DNA of 64,000 nt, taken from the NCBI RefSeq assembly GCF_033568475.1, contig NC_133123.1:5766001-5830000 (forward strand), given 5' to 3'. The notes below the pieces were generated by a model. The model made no database searches and was not told the origin of the DNA. It saw only the letters and a program-made list of their open reading frames with translations. The first letter of the stretch is position 1. Every line of letters begins with the position of its first letter. Below are positions 11,157 through 22,604 of this stretch, one piece after another. The position numbers were made by a program, and so were the translations under genes. Origin of the DNA: Henckelia pumila. Taxonomy: Eukaryota; Streptophyta; Magnoliopsida; Lamiales; Gesneriaceae.

Positions 11157-11465
11157 ATGTTCTGTTGTCTATGCCCACGGCCACGCAGAGCTCGGCCACC
11201 GCCGCCGCAGCTGCAATATGCCTACAAAGCAAGAGGAAAACCCCCACCGCCACCTGTATACGCTTACAAGGGAAAGGTTAGAAAGTCCAGAAAAAATCGC
11301 AAAAAGGATAAAAAGTTTGCCGATAATCTGGAAGCCGGTGTTTCCATCGCCAACAACTCGCAATGTTGTTGTTTCGGTGGCGGTGATGGCGGAGGCGGAG
11401 GCGGAGGCGGAGGCGGAGGCGGAGGCGGAGGCTGCGGTGGTGGTTGTGGAGGTTGTGGAGGTTAG
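11157..11465 (+). CDS. Small Gly/Cys-rich protein
   Basis: Single-exon frame of 102 residues with a good TATA box upstream. It starts MFCCLCPRPRRARPPPP, then has Tyr/Pro-rich YAYKARGKPPPPPVYAYKG, a basic stretch RKSRKNRKKDKK, and CCCFGGGDG followed by about 15 consecutive glycines and a CGGGCGGCGG end. There is no signal peptide; the N-terminal CC pairs could be lipidated or bind metal (inference). The GGCGGA repeat tract is prone to length change, which would alter the glycine run. It occupies the same place in unit B as the 4.3-kb gene in unit A and shares the CGGCGG tail, so the two may be distant tandem paralogues, though their N-termini differ. An overlapping longer frame at 11011-11544 is a shadow. 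Confidence 0.6.
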   Translation: MFCCLCPRPRRARPPPPQLQYAYKARGKPPPPPVYAYKGKVRKSRKNRKKDKKFADNLEAGVSIANNSQCCCFGGGDGGGGGGGGGGGGGGGCGGGCGGCGG

Positions 11466-11889
11466 TAATAGAAGATATTTGATCATGGTTGGACAAGTAC
11501 TGTCTAAGAAATATCTTCTTATAAATATATATCGTTTAAAATAAACATTGTTCTTAATTAATATCGTTTTCGGTTTGGCTTTGAAATTATTTCAATGAGT
11601 TTATGTCATATATAAAATGGAGGTTATACATGAATTATTTTTGGAATTATAAAATTATCTCAAATATATTAATGAAAATATCTTTTTTGTTAAGATAATT
11701 TTGTATTTCTAAATTAATATATAACTGTCTATATAACTTTCATGGTATATTAATATTTTCTATTTCGAATCTATGATGCACTTCAAGTTAATACTATTTC
11801 GATGGGTGTGCCTTCAACTACTGGAAATTGTATTTATAATATACTGATGTTCTCAGATATGATAAAGTATATATATACATTATACATAT

Positions 11890-12235
11890 TATAATTTTCG
11901 AAAAACTACAATTTTGGTCTGGTATATTTGTCATTTTGCGATTTCGGTCTTTTATATTTTCAAATTTTACTTTTATTATATTCATTTATGTTCCGAATTT
12001 TTTGCAATTTCACGAGTTATTTTTCTTTGAAAATGTTTACATGACATTATATACGTCAGCTTCACATCAACTCTTCAATGATGTCACATTAACGTTACAT
12101 CGAAAAAATGACTAAAATTGTCAAAACAAAATGAAGATAGCAAACTAAAACTGAAATCTGAAAAATTGAGGACCGAAATCGTAAAATAATAAACATACTG
12201 GACAAAAAACAACAATTTTTCTATAATTTTTATAG
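11890..12235. mobile_element. MITE-like palindromic element
   Basis: The left arm (GAAAAACTACAATTTTGGTC...GCGATTTCGGTC) matches the reverse complement of the right arm (GACCGAAATCG...AACAATTTTTCTAT) over about 60 bp. It is non-coding. Boundaries are approximate. Confidence 0.6.
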
Positions 12236-12568
12236 TACTCTGATTCTATAAATTTCAATTTGACTAGATCATATGAAATCTAAATATTTGTAACCACGAC
12301 TCGTTCATTGGTGAGTTGATATTTGGGGAAGGCGTAGTTCCTTTTCGGCCTTCATTTTCCACGTAATACAAAATATTTTCCCACCTCCACCATTAATATC
12401 TATTATCATGCCCGTTTGGTTGATTAGATATTATTATTAATAATCAAATTCAATTAAATACTTGTACGCAAATTTGTATATTTAATTATTGATTATTTAT
12501 TTTATTATATCAATCAAATCATTTAATTATTTATTTGAAACCAATCAAATCATTAAATTATATTACAT

Positions 12569-12611
<43 letters not shown>

Positions 12612-14682
12612 GCATTAATTATTGAAAATAACAACATTGTACTTTTATCATATTATCTCAAATTAAATTTAATAAATCAAAGCAAGCATATAGTTTATTC
12701 GATATTGGTCAATATCCTACTCAAATATTTTAGTACTCACAATTCTTTGATTAGTATTTAACATGACTAGATACGTGCAAAATTCTTTAAAAAATTTAAG
12801 AAATATGATTTCATCGCCAACGTCTTTCAACGCCTTGACATTCTGTGTCCCCTTTATTTAAGTGATGGATTATGACTTTTTGTAAAGTTTATAAAATATC
12901 ATTCATATATCAACATGACAACTATCACTAAAAAAAAATTCAAATATCAATTTCTTATTTACGTTTCCTTGACTTCGTGTGCAAAACGATATGTTTTCCG
13001 CAATAGATTAATGTGTCATTTATAAAATTGAATTTTCTAATAGCTCGAAGACACTTCGAAACTTCCCCAAACTTTCAATTATTATTTTTATTCCGAACAA
13101 CTATAATATAACGTATTTTATTATAATCTTGATCAAGAATATCATATCTAATATGAATACCAATACATTCATTATTGTGCCTTAAAGGGATGTCCGAATT
13201 GTGAAATAGGTACATAGGACCAATCGATCGTTTGTCGTTTTACCAAAATCTGTAGCTTGTGGTGCAACTCAAATTTTTAAATCGCACAATAATTCAAACG
13301 TTATGGTTCGATTTGTTTACCTGACACAGACAATTATTACAAATAAACAATCTCCCTCCCAATAATTACACCTCACAAATTTTGAAGTTAATGTCTTGCT
13401 GGATCATATTTACTGCTTTGAATTGCATTGCCTTTCCTGAATTAGGTTCTTTCCTATAAACAGAAAGAAAGTTAAAAAAAAAACCAAAAAAATGATATTT
13501 CGAGACCATTTTTTTTATATGCAAAACTATTTCTAATAGGATTTAAATTAAATTCCTACAGCTACCATAGAAATCTAAATATCAAGTTGTTTTCTAGGTT
13601 GTGTTAATGTAAAACGATTTGAATTGGATGAATGGCAAGTTATTTTATTTCAAATTTATTCTAATTGTATAATTGAGTCTTTAAAAAAATTTACAAATTT
13701 TACTTGTGTTTTAAGATTAATTGTTAACTTTATTTCTCTTTTTCTTAAGTTTACAGAAGCAACAACCATGCTAAGACTTATTGTCTAATAAATTGTGGAT
13801 TTTTACGGGAAAGATAGTTATGATAATTTTTTAGGGTTATTTGAATTTAACTACCCTATGCTTTATGCTTTTACATTTACATATAAGTATAAAAATTATT
13901 TTTTTTGAGAGATTTAAGTATAAAAATTATAATAATAAATATAAAAATAGGTGAATGTAAAATGCATAAAATATAGATGAACTGAGTGCAAATTACCGTA
14001 TTATTTTATAAAGAAGAGGAATAAAATGCTATGGGCCAACAATGATCAAAAGGCCTGATTCCAATTCGCAATCAGTATAAAAGGGCTGGGCCTATAGTCA
14101 TATCTTTCAAGGCTAGGATGGACTTGCTGGCCCCTGTCCATGGTTCTTGGTCAACCCAGCTTACAACAGCTCACACAACTATCTTAGAAGGTGTATTGTA
14201 TTTCTTCGGAGTTATAAACTGTTAAAATTTATTTGACAAAAAAAAAAAAATTTCAAACAATTTATAAATTTTATTTTAGAATTTTACTTTTGCAAAATTT
14301 ATCTTTAAATTTTCATGAATTTCCATCACGTCTTCCCCCTATATATTTTTTGACAAAATTTAACCTTGTAAATTACAAGCCTAGTCCATCTCTCACCGCA
14401 ACCTAACGTAATAATTTTACTTTTTAAATTTAATATAGATCTAACATTTATGATAAAATTTAAAAATTATTTTCACACACACATATATATATACATGACT
14501 ATGTACTTAAGTAATCTTGATATTATTATACCATTTTTTAAAATAATTTTGATAATAAAAAATTTTAAAATATCAAATACATCAATATATTTAAGTTGGT
14601 TAAAATAAATTATCTAAAACTTGAGACCCAAAACTTTAATTTCACGCATAAACGTTATGCTCGTAAATATATATTATATTAT
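12236..14682. other. Gene-free AT-rich spacer
   Basis: It contains an (AT)n run at 12572-12607 that produces a spurious Ile/Tyr-rich frame, and a third copy of the GGTGCAACTC retroelement module at 13206-13390. I see no gene, tRNA or other RNA. Confidence 0.6.
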
Positions 14683-15546
14683 GGGGAATATAGTTAAAAT
14701 GGTCCTGTAAGTTTGTTCATTTTGTGTTTTGGTTCTGTAAGTATTTAATTTTGGGTTTTGGTCCTATAATTTAAGTTATAATTGGTTTTTAGTTCTTTCT
14801 TCATAGAGTATTGACGTGGCATCAGAAAATGCTGACGTGACAGCTAAAAATGCTCAAGTGCATTGAGAAATATAATAATGATGTGTGTGTTGTGTCATCA
14901 ACAATTAAATATTATGTTTTCAAAATCGGACTATACCGACGGTTCAACAGGTTGGACCCAAAACCGATCACTAATTTGATTCGAAACACTCTCAAAAATC
15001 GTTTCAACGGTTGAATCGACAGAACTAATCAAGAACTAGAAAATTGGTTTTTCGATTTTGTTTTTTAAATTTTGGTTTTTTTATTTAAAAACTTTAATTT
15101 AATATTTTATTTTATATATATACATGAATATTTTAAATTTTTTTTTCGTTAAAAAATATTATTTATTAATATTAGAATTTATATTTTTTTTGAATATTTT
15201 TTTATAGTTATTTAAATTTTCAAATTACGATAAATATATATATTTTTTCTATTTATATAAATTCATTAGGTTTTTATAATTTAAAATATATTATTAATTA
15301 TATTATATTATATAAACGTTTTTCGATTCGATCGTCCGGTTAAAAAAATTCAACAAGTTGAACCGCTTTTTTAAAGTTAGATCGGTTTGATCATCGATCG
15401 GTTCGGTTATAAAAACATTGTTTAAATGAAAAAAGACTAAAAACTAAAATATAACTAAACTTACAGGACCAAAACCCAAAATTGAATACTTATAGGACCA
15501 AATCACAAAATAAGGAAACTTACAGGACTATTTTTGCTATTATCCC
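14683..15546. mobile_element. Palindromic MITE-like element with a nested second element
   Basis: The outer arms (GGTCCTGTAAGTTTG...TTTTGGGTTTTGGTCC at the left) match the reverse complement of the right arm (AAACTTACAGGACCAAAACC...AAACTTACAGGAC) over more than 80 bp. Inside, about 14930-15425 carries its own inverted ends (ATGTTTTCAAAATCGGAC and GGTTCGGTTATAAAAACAT) with CGGTT/AACCG-rich subterminal sequence, suggesting a nested hAT-like MITE. Confidence 0.6.
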
Positions 15547-17179
15547 TGTATTGTGCGATGATAATTTGAGTGGGGAGGGTCTCGGGAGATCTAGTAAGAG
15601 ATCATATGTATCAATCGCATCCCCGGCCTATGCTATATGTTTAGCCAGCAATATGAAATTAATTTTAATCGAGAAATTACAATACTCATTTTTTTTAATA
15701 CAAATTTTCGCAAAGTATTAATTTTTTTTAAAAAATGAAACAACATGACTTTTGATTTACTGCCCCACTTGCATGAGATGATGAGTGGTGGACGTAGTGT
15801 TGGGATATATGACCAAATTTTGATCCAACTTCTCCAAAGCATATTTGATTAGACGCCAGACAAATGTTTGGTCTCCAAAGTGCATAATTACCCAAAATGC
15901 TAATACTTTATGCCTCCACTTATCACCACAACCATTAACAATGAACTTATCGGCAGTTGTAATTCATTGACATTAATAATTATCATAAAGTCTCGTCGAT
16001 CGTTTTAATTTATGTACATGTTTGCATGTGACTCAACGAATTTATATTGGTGAGATCTGTGTCATCGATCATAAAGTAGAAATTTTTTTTGATTACTTAA
16101 AGTCACCATATCTGAAAATTCAAATGCATGTCGAGCAATAACGAAAGTATTAACGACTCACGTTTAATTTCATTTAAGATCACGGAAATTATAATGATTA
16201 AAAAGCAGTCAAATCCCAAAGAAATATACACAGTTATTATTCGCATGTGCATTGATTGAACATAATTTTAAAAGAGGATTTCGAATCAAATTACCTAAAT
16301 CAACGACGTAAAGGGGCATCTAAGTGATGGATCCCACACATGTAGTTGACACGCACCCAATTCCGAGCATTACATAGTCATGATGATCGAGTCACTTCAA
16401 ATTAACAATTCACATGTTAAATATTATAGCTTGATTATTTATCACTATATCAAAAAAAAATAATATTTCTAACCTGTTTAAACATGAGATGCAAATACCA
16501 TATATAACCTTTTAATTGTCATCACATTTTATAGCTACTTGCTTCAAGGTTCCATAATCTTATAAGATATTTTGTGTCTTGTCCCAACACATGTTCCAGT
16601 GATAATGGTGGACAAAGACATTTATCTACGATCCTCTACCAGTGCAAGTGATGGATGCATTATTATTATGTATTCACTAGGAAACATTTGGGTACAATCA
16701 ATTATTCATTTCTCAACCCCCGAAAGAGACTGCAATTAAAGCACTTATATCATATCTTTTTCTTCCAAAGATATGCAAAATCAATTTCCAACAATTGTTT
16801 TTTTTTTTATTTATATAAAGTGCCTTTTTTAAATAAAATAAAATAAAATAAAATAAAATATACCATTTAGGATATCTAGGTGGCAGGTAGAAAAAAAAAA
16901 TTTAAACCACATGCATGCATTAATGTCAGAAACCTAACAATTTACACTTGAAAAAGCATGCAATTAAATAGTAAGATGATATGATCAGAATTCATTTAAT
17001 CCGGTTCAATATCATAATTTACGGAAAAAAAACAAAGAATTTTATACGACATGCCTAAAAATATATATTAATTAACAGAGAAAATATCTGGAGAATAACA
17101 TATGAATTTAATATCGGATAACATATCATCAAATAATATATTCTTTTTTACTTTATTGGAAAAGATTTTATTGCCTGCC
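15547..17179. other. Spacer upstream of the 17.2-kb gene
   Basis: No coding segment recognised. An (AAATA)n microsatellite lies at about 16831-16860. Short frames at 15482-15842 and 16655-16846 lack recognisable content. Confidence 0.6.
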
Positions 17180-17187
17180 TATATAAA
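17180..17187 (+). promoter_or_regulatory. TATA box
   Basis: TATATAAA, 63 bp upstream of the ATG at 17243; the leader would be about 30 bp. Confidence 0.75.
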
Positions 17188-17242
17188 GGGGGTGCATTTG
17201 TTGTGAAAAACCAGAACCATCAATAAATTTTCTTTAATTTCC

Positions 17243-17716
17243 ATGGCCTCAGTGGTAGCTGAAAACTGGGAATATCTCGAGAGCCAGCTGCCTCAGGATG
17301 ATTTCGAAAGCAGCTTGGAGTTGTCGCATGTGAATCAAGGCTTTCTCATGTCATTGCTAGACGAAACTCAAGTGGACGACTGCGACGACGACGACGAGAG
17401 GCTGAGTAAAGTGATCCAGTCTCTGGAGGCCGAAATCAGCCCCGGCGGCAGTCGCGGCTCCGACGACTGGAACGACGAATCCGGCGGCCAAGATTGGCCG
17501 ATATCGCCGCAGGATCTTGATGATCATAACAAGTGGATGGACGTGGATTTCGTTCCGAGTGGCGACTGGAGTTTAGAGAACAGTCATGAACAATGGCCGA
17601 TTAATGCTTCTGGTACTTGTACGAGTGGTAGTACCGTGCTTGATGATCAGTGGCCAAACGATGAAATTCACTTCGTCTCTTCTGTTGTAAATGATGATGC
17701 CTCATCTTTTTTTTAA
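17243..17716 (+). CDS. Acidic 157-residue protein, unrecognised
   Basis: Single-exon gene with a clear TATA box, an ATG in a good context (TTCCATGGCC) and an AATAAA at about 17736. I do not recognise the family. The protein is strongly acidic, with a DDCDDDDE run near residue 47. It has an N-terminal predicted-helical part with ENWEYLESQLPQDD and GFLMSLLDETQ, then LSKVIQSLEAEI. The second half is Ser/Asp/Trp-rich with repeated DW and QWP motifs (QDWPIS, EQWPIN, DQWPND). There is no signal peptide, membrane segment or known catalytic motif. The spaced aromatic-in-acid pattern resembles transcription activation or protein-interaction regions, which is inference only. Codon composition is richer in G/C than the surroundings, as expected of a real gene. 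Confidence 0.75.
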   Translation: MASVVAENWEYLESQLPQDDFESSLELSHVNQGFLMSLLDETQVDDCDDDDERLSKVIQSLEAEISPGGSRGSDDWNDESGGQDWPISPQDLDDHNKWMDVDFVPSGDWSLENSHEQWPINASGTCTSGSTVLDDQWPNDEIHFVSSVVNDDASSFF

Positions 17717-19359
17717 TCAAGTATCATTACCTATAAATAAATTTCAATATATCATGTACGAGGTAGGTTATTAATTGGTATTAATCGAAGATCAGAGTAA
17801 TCTCCCTTTGGTAATGTAAATTTAATATTCGTATAATTTAAATAAAAGATTCCATAAACTAACGCACAATATCTTTGGTTACAATGCCCTTTGAGGCCAA
17901 CAAAGAAAATCATCAGTAGTCCATTCTAATCTCGACGAAGATAAATTTGCTTTAATTTACCGGCCAAAAGATGCCACACGCTATTCGCGGACCTTAATTC
18001 GCATTTATTGAAATTAATGGGACTTTTTATATTACCTTCATACAGTGCCATTCGTACCCAAATCTTCCTCCGGTTTTTTTAAGGTTTGGATTGCTTAAAC
18101 TGAATCTGGAAAAATACAAACATAAAAATTCAAAATTTTGTTAAGAAAAAACTATGAAATACTTCTTAAAAGCTCTTCAAAATACTACCTTAAAATTGCA
18201 ACGCAAGCAAAAATCCATCTCGTACCTTATTGCTGCCAATTTCGCCCCTTTCACCGAACCCGGATTCCTGATTGTAAGTGCAAATGTCCCTGATCTGCAC
18301 CTTGGGATTCTCGGACCACTGCCCCAATACTAAACCGGCCCCCAAATTGCATCAAACCCCGTCAACATCTAATGGTGACTGTTTTGGCGACCGCGGTTAC
18401 GGGCTAAAAATGACTTTCACATTCTGCATCTCCCGCATTTTTATGGTATGTAATATTTGGGTCATGTCAAATAATTTGCACACCGAAACTGTGCTGTGAT
18501 TCTAAATATCTAAAACAAAATATACATTATACTTAGGTAGAGAAGGTATATCTTATACTTGTGAAAAATAAACTAAAACATTAGTCTTTCGTCCGTTCTA
18601 TTTTGTGTATTGAAATAATGTTGAAAATTTATTTAGAGATTCATTCTGTTGTTTAAAAATAAAAAAAATCAAAAAGAAAAAGAGCTTACACATAAACACC
18701 AATCCGCACGTGTGAGCACATACACATGTATATATTTTTTATTTTATAGTCATAATATGACAATATATGTTATGTTAACTAATTGTTTATGTTAGATAAA
18801 ACAAATTGAAACACTATTTTTGGCACGTCGTACTGTTTAAAAAAATCTGTATGACATTATTACAACTTATTATGACTTCTGATATAGAAAATATTGCACT
18901 CTATCTTAAGATATGCAAATAAAAAAAAAACCTACATTATAATTCTGAGTAGTTATGATCGAAATCCACTTGCATAATTATCTGACCCAGATTTGATTCT
19001 GATATATGATCTTGTTCGAGTGGAGTGCCGTCTTCTCAGTAACATGCATAGACACTAACAAGTGTCCGTCCCACACAAAATAATGTGGCTGCTTTTGGAT
19101 AAACTTTAGTGTCGACAGAGTCGATAATCTTAAAAACTTTTGAAAAAATATAATGGTGTTCGATATTATATATCTTTTTGTATTTATTTTTTTTCCCATT
19201 TTACACACACAATATATTTATTCTTTTTGACGAAAATACGATTCATAATATAAAATTCATGTTAAAATTTATACACGAGCTCAAAAATTAAAAGACACGA
19301 CTCTTTAAACTCGAAGTTTGCCGCTTGCAAAAGTTCATCGTTTTTGAATGAAGGCTTCA

Positions 19360-19362
<3 letters not shown>
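17717..19362. other. 3' flank and spacer
   Basis: Poly(A) signal candidates directly follow the 17.2-kb gene. The rest shows no recognisable gene. Short frames at 18278-18499 (+) and 18978-19208 (-) have no motifs. Confidence 0.6.

Positions 19363-19417
<55 letters not shown>
19363..19417. repeat. (AT)n microsatellite
   Basis: About 27 AT dinucleotides; the length is likely variable. Confidence 0.95.
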
Positions 19418-19419
<2 letters not shown>

Positions 19420-19699
19420 CTTTATTGACTAATGGGGCTTTAATTGCCTTTTATTATCTTGTATATATATCACTTGTGCAAGTTGGAATGCCGACACAAT
19501 TTCTTGAAAATAGCATCCATATATAACAATGACATTAATATCGTAGGGACATTGAAAGACAATATAGAACAGTACTCTCCAGTTCTGAATAAGTTTTAGG
19601 ACCAATTGAATATGTCATTCATGACCAAAGAGTTCTTGGTTGCACTTGATTATTGGAGCGTGAAGATATTAACGTCTGATCATTTATGACGGCCACATA

Positions 19700-19960
19700 A
19701 CGATGGAATCCGGGCTCACAGGTTATTTACTTTACCTACTTGTCTATCTATATAAGAAACTCACAGGTTATTTGTGGGATAAACTTAACACACCAACAAC
19801 CATGTTAGAACGGTGGAACTTGGGCTCTGATATCATGTTAGAAATTGATTTGGACCTAACTCACCTCAAAAGCTAGCTCAAGAGGGGAGATTTGTCTTTG
19901 TCTATATAAAAGACTCTCAATTTATTTAGTCAACCGATGTGGGACACAAATTAAGATTAC
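19700..19960 (-). mobile_element. TRIM-like LTR fragment
   Basis: GGGCTCTGATATCA followed by TGTTAGAAATTGATTTGGAC at 19836 has the same primer-site complement plus TGTTA arrangement as at 824 and 9498. It has internal matches such as AAAAGCTAGCTCAAG and CAACCGATGTGGGA. It is degenerate and has no TAACA end. Confidence 0.5.
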
Positions 19961-20698
19961 ACCAAAAGCTTCAACTCAAAATTTCTAAAAATTGAACAAC
20001 AAATTATATATTCAAAGTGATTTGAACATTAAAACACACGAGTTCTCTCAAATGTCGACTTTACTGGAGTGGAGTCTTTGGTCATGAATGACATATTAAA
20101 GGTCAACCAAACTTATACATTTACCTAAATATTCTCTTATGCTCATTGTTATTTATTTTTATAGTTTGTCATCATTTTTTGCTGCTTAAAAAGGGTTCAC
20201 TTTTTCGAACATTGGAGGCGAATTTTTTATTTTTTTTAAAAAAGAAATGTGGGTTCACTTTTTCGAACAAAGTTCTTTCATTTTTCTGAGAAAAACTCTT
20301 ATAGGAGGCAAATTTTTAATTTTTTTTTTTTAAAAGAAGGGACTACGATGTATACATACACATACACAAACACAAACAAGAACATAAGGATCTGGGTTGA
20401 CAACCCGACCAATGAACTCCTTTTTTTATATTTTCAGATGGACCAAGGTTGGGAACCCCGGCCCAGAAACTATTTATTTTAAATTTGTTTACGATGGACT
20501 GAGGTTGACAAACCTCGGCCCAAAAACTGTTTTCTTTTATGTTTTCAGGGACCAACCCATAAGATAGTATGTACAAGATCGAGCCCTTTTTAAAGGGACT
20601 GTGGTTGATAAACTTGGCCCATCAAACAAGTCCCGGCCCATCGAATATGCACAAGGCACCGCTCTCTTCTCATATTAAATATATAATCTTTACTATAT
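19961..20698. repeat. Spacer with short diverged tandem repeats
   Basis: Two copies of GGGTTCACTTTTTCGAAC lie at about 20190 and 20253. Three imperfect copies of a ~65-bp module (ATTTTCAGATGGACCAAGGTTG-like, then CGGCCCA) lie at about 20430-20640. No gene is seen. Confidence 0.5.
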
Positions 20699-22326
20699 CT
20701 TTATTATATATTATATATTATATAATAATTGATAAGCCCCATAAAAAAACTGTTTTTGGCACTATTAATGAGTTTTCAAATATACCCTCAATTATCTCAA
20801 TAAAAAATAAAGTTAATCAATTATTTTTATTTTATAATTGATTTTTTAATAGCACATTACCCTTGCATCCGACACTATCTCTTCCACGTTCAAAAACCTA
20901 CTCAATTAACTTTCCCACGACCACCATTTCTCTTTCCTTAAACAATAAAATCCGTTCAAATCTGAATTGCAAAAGTCCAAAACAAAATAGATTGCAAGAT
21001 TCTTCTCCATCAGAAGATCAAGTACGGGTGAGTGGTAATCATTTTCTACCGTAAAATGCTTCTGCCATTTTGTTTGTATAATTTCTACCACACCATAATT
21101 GAAGTAATTGGTTATAAAAGCTAACCATAACAGATATGCAATATCTTCGAAGTTTTTAATTTTCAGGAATGACTTCAATTTCCGAATCGAATTGTTTGAT
21201 GAATTCCGAGGCAGGAAATCGACTGTCTTTCCTCATAAAGCTTTGCACGTCGAGGTTTATTCACATTATCATTCGCATGTGATACTTCGAAAAATGTTTT
21301 CAGTGAATTACCTTTCAATCCTTTTTTTTTTGACAATATTTGATTATTTTTGCATAGTGGTACGACTACATTTATTGTTGTTGTTAATAATTTTATTTTA
21401 GGCTCGATTCATTGATGGAAGTATATTTTGTTAGAAGTATTTAAGTATTATAATATAATTGTTAAATACAGTTGAAGTATTTTGAGAGAAATTCTGTATT
21501 TTTTATTCGCACTTGCTTCTGATTCTTATTTCTAATCTTGGGCTTTGTCAATTTATCAATTGTTATTCCAAGAAAAAGTACAAAAACAAATATGTTTAAC
21601 TTGAAAAAATGATGGATAATGAAGTGATAAGTATTCGTATGATCTGTTTTTGTAATGCACTCATGACTCATGTAATTATGGTATCAGGCAACATATGAAA
21701 ATATGGAACTTTATAAACATTTTGAGTTGTAATAAATTTTCTGCCATTAGTTTCTGTATAAATTTTTCTGTATTTTTTTTTCAAGTCAAACAAGCATATA
21801 ATATATTAACAGTGAAGTCCCCTATATACATGTGATTTTTCTGTATTTTAAATATGCATCGGGAAGTATTTTTAAACCGTGCAATTTTTTATTACAAACA
21901 TCTAATTTTTTGTTCAGATCAATTTTTACGTGTGATAAATTGTAAAAACTGCATTTTTTTTTTCTTTTTCGAAAAATCTGACCACGTGGATACAAACCTA
22001 TCAATTTAAATTATATTTTTTTTACAAAATAAACTAAGATTTTGGAAACCAACTTAAATGATCTAATTTAGTTTTTCTAAGGGTTGTAGATTAACGAAGT
22101 AGTAAAGATATTTATAATTTTTCGACTAATATAAAGCAATGCACCCTTATTTATGTCGTTATGCAAGACCTATTAACCAATTTTTTTTCGATGGAGTTAA
22201 TCTTCATGAAAAAATATTGATTTTTTTTATTATCAAGTTTACTCTAATTTGATTTTTCATATTTTATAATTATATTTATGTATTATGTTACACGTAACTA
22301 CGCATTGCGTGTGCTTGGGTGGCTAG
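20699..22326 (+). mobile_element. Candidate Helitron upstream of the URI-like gene
   Basis: The 3' end is good: a small hairpin region with ACGCATTGCGTGTGC, then GGCTAG followed by T. The 5' end is a guess, a TC after an A in an AT-rich TCTTTATTATAT context at 20699; 20685 is also possible. The interior holds exon-like stretches (about 20880-21030 and 21165-21260) separated by GT...AG-bounded sequence, so it may carry captured gene pieces. No Rep/helicase frame is recognised. Confidence 0.45.
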
Positions 22327-22604
22327 TTAAATATAATTTATATGGTTTTTTGAAATAATTATTTCTCCGCAGTCAGTCCCCAGCTTGAAACCCCAATTTC
22401 AGAGCTAACCGTAATTACTTGTGTTGATTTTGATTTCTAACTAAAAAGTGCGGGAATATTCAATTTTTTGATTGGTTTTAATCCATTACTTTAGCATGAA
22501 CAATCGGAAAAATTAATGTTAAAATTACCCAAAAATCCGAGCTTATTCAGTGCTAGTGGAAGTTAACTGGAGGGTTTGTTTGAAGGCAAGGCTGAGGGGG
22601 CCAC

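Noticed and set aside
11011-11544. 177-residue frame overlapping the Gly/Cys gene
   Set aside because: It reads the GGCGGA tract in another frame as Ala/Glu, starts upstream of the TATA box and ends without motifs.
12489-12761. 90-residue Ile/Tyr-rich frame
   Set aside because: Produced by an (AT)n microsatellite.
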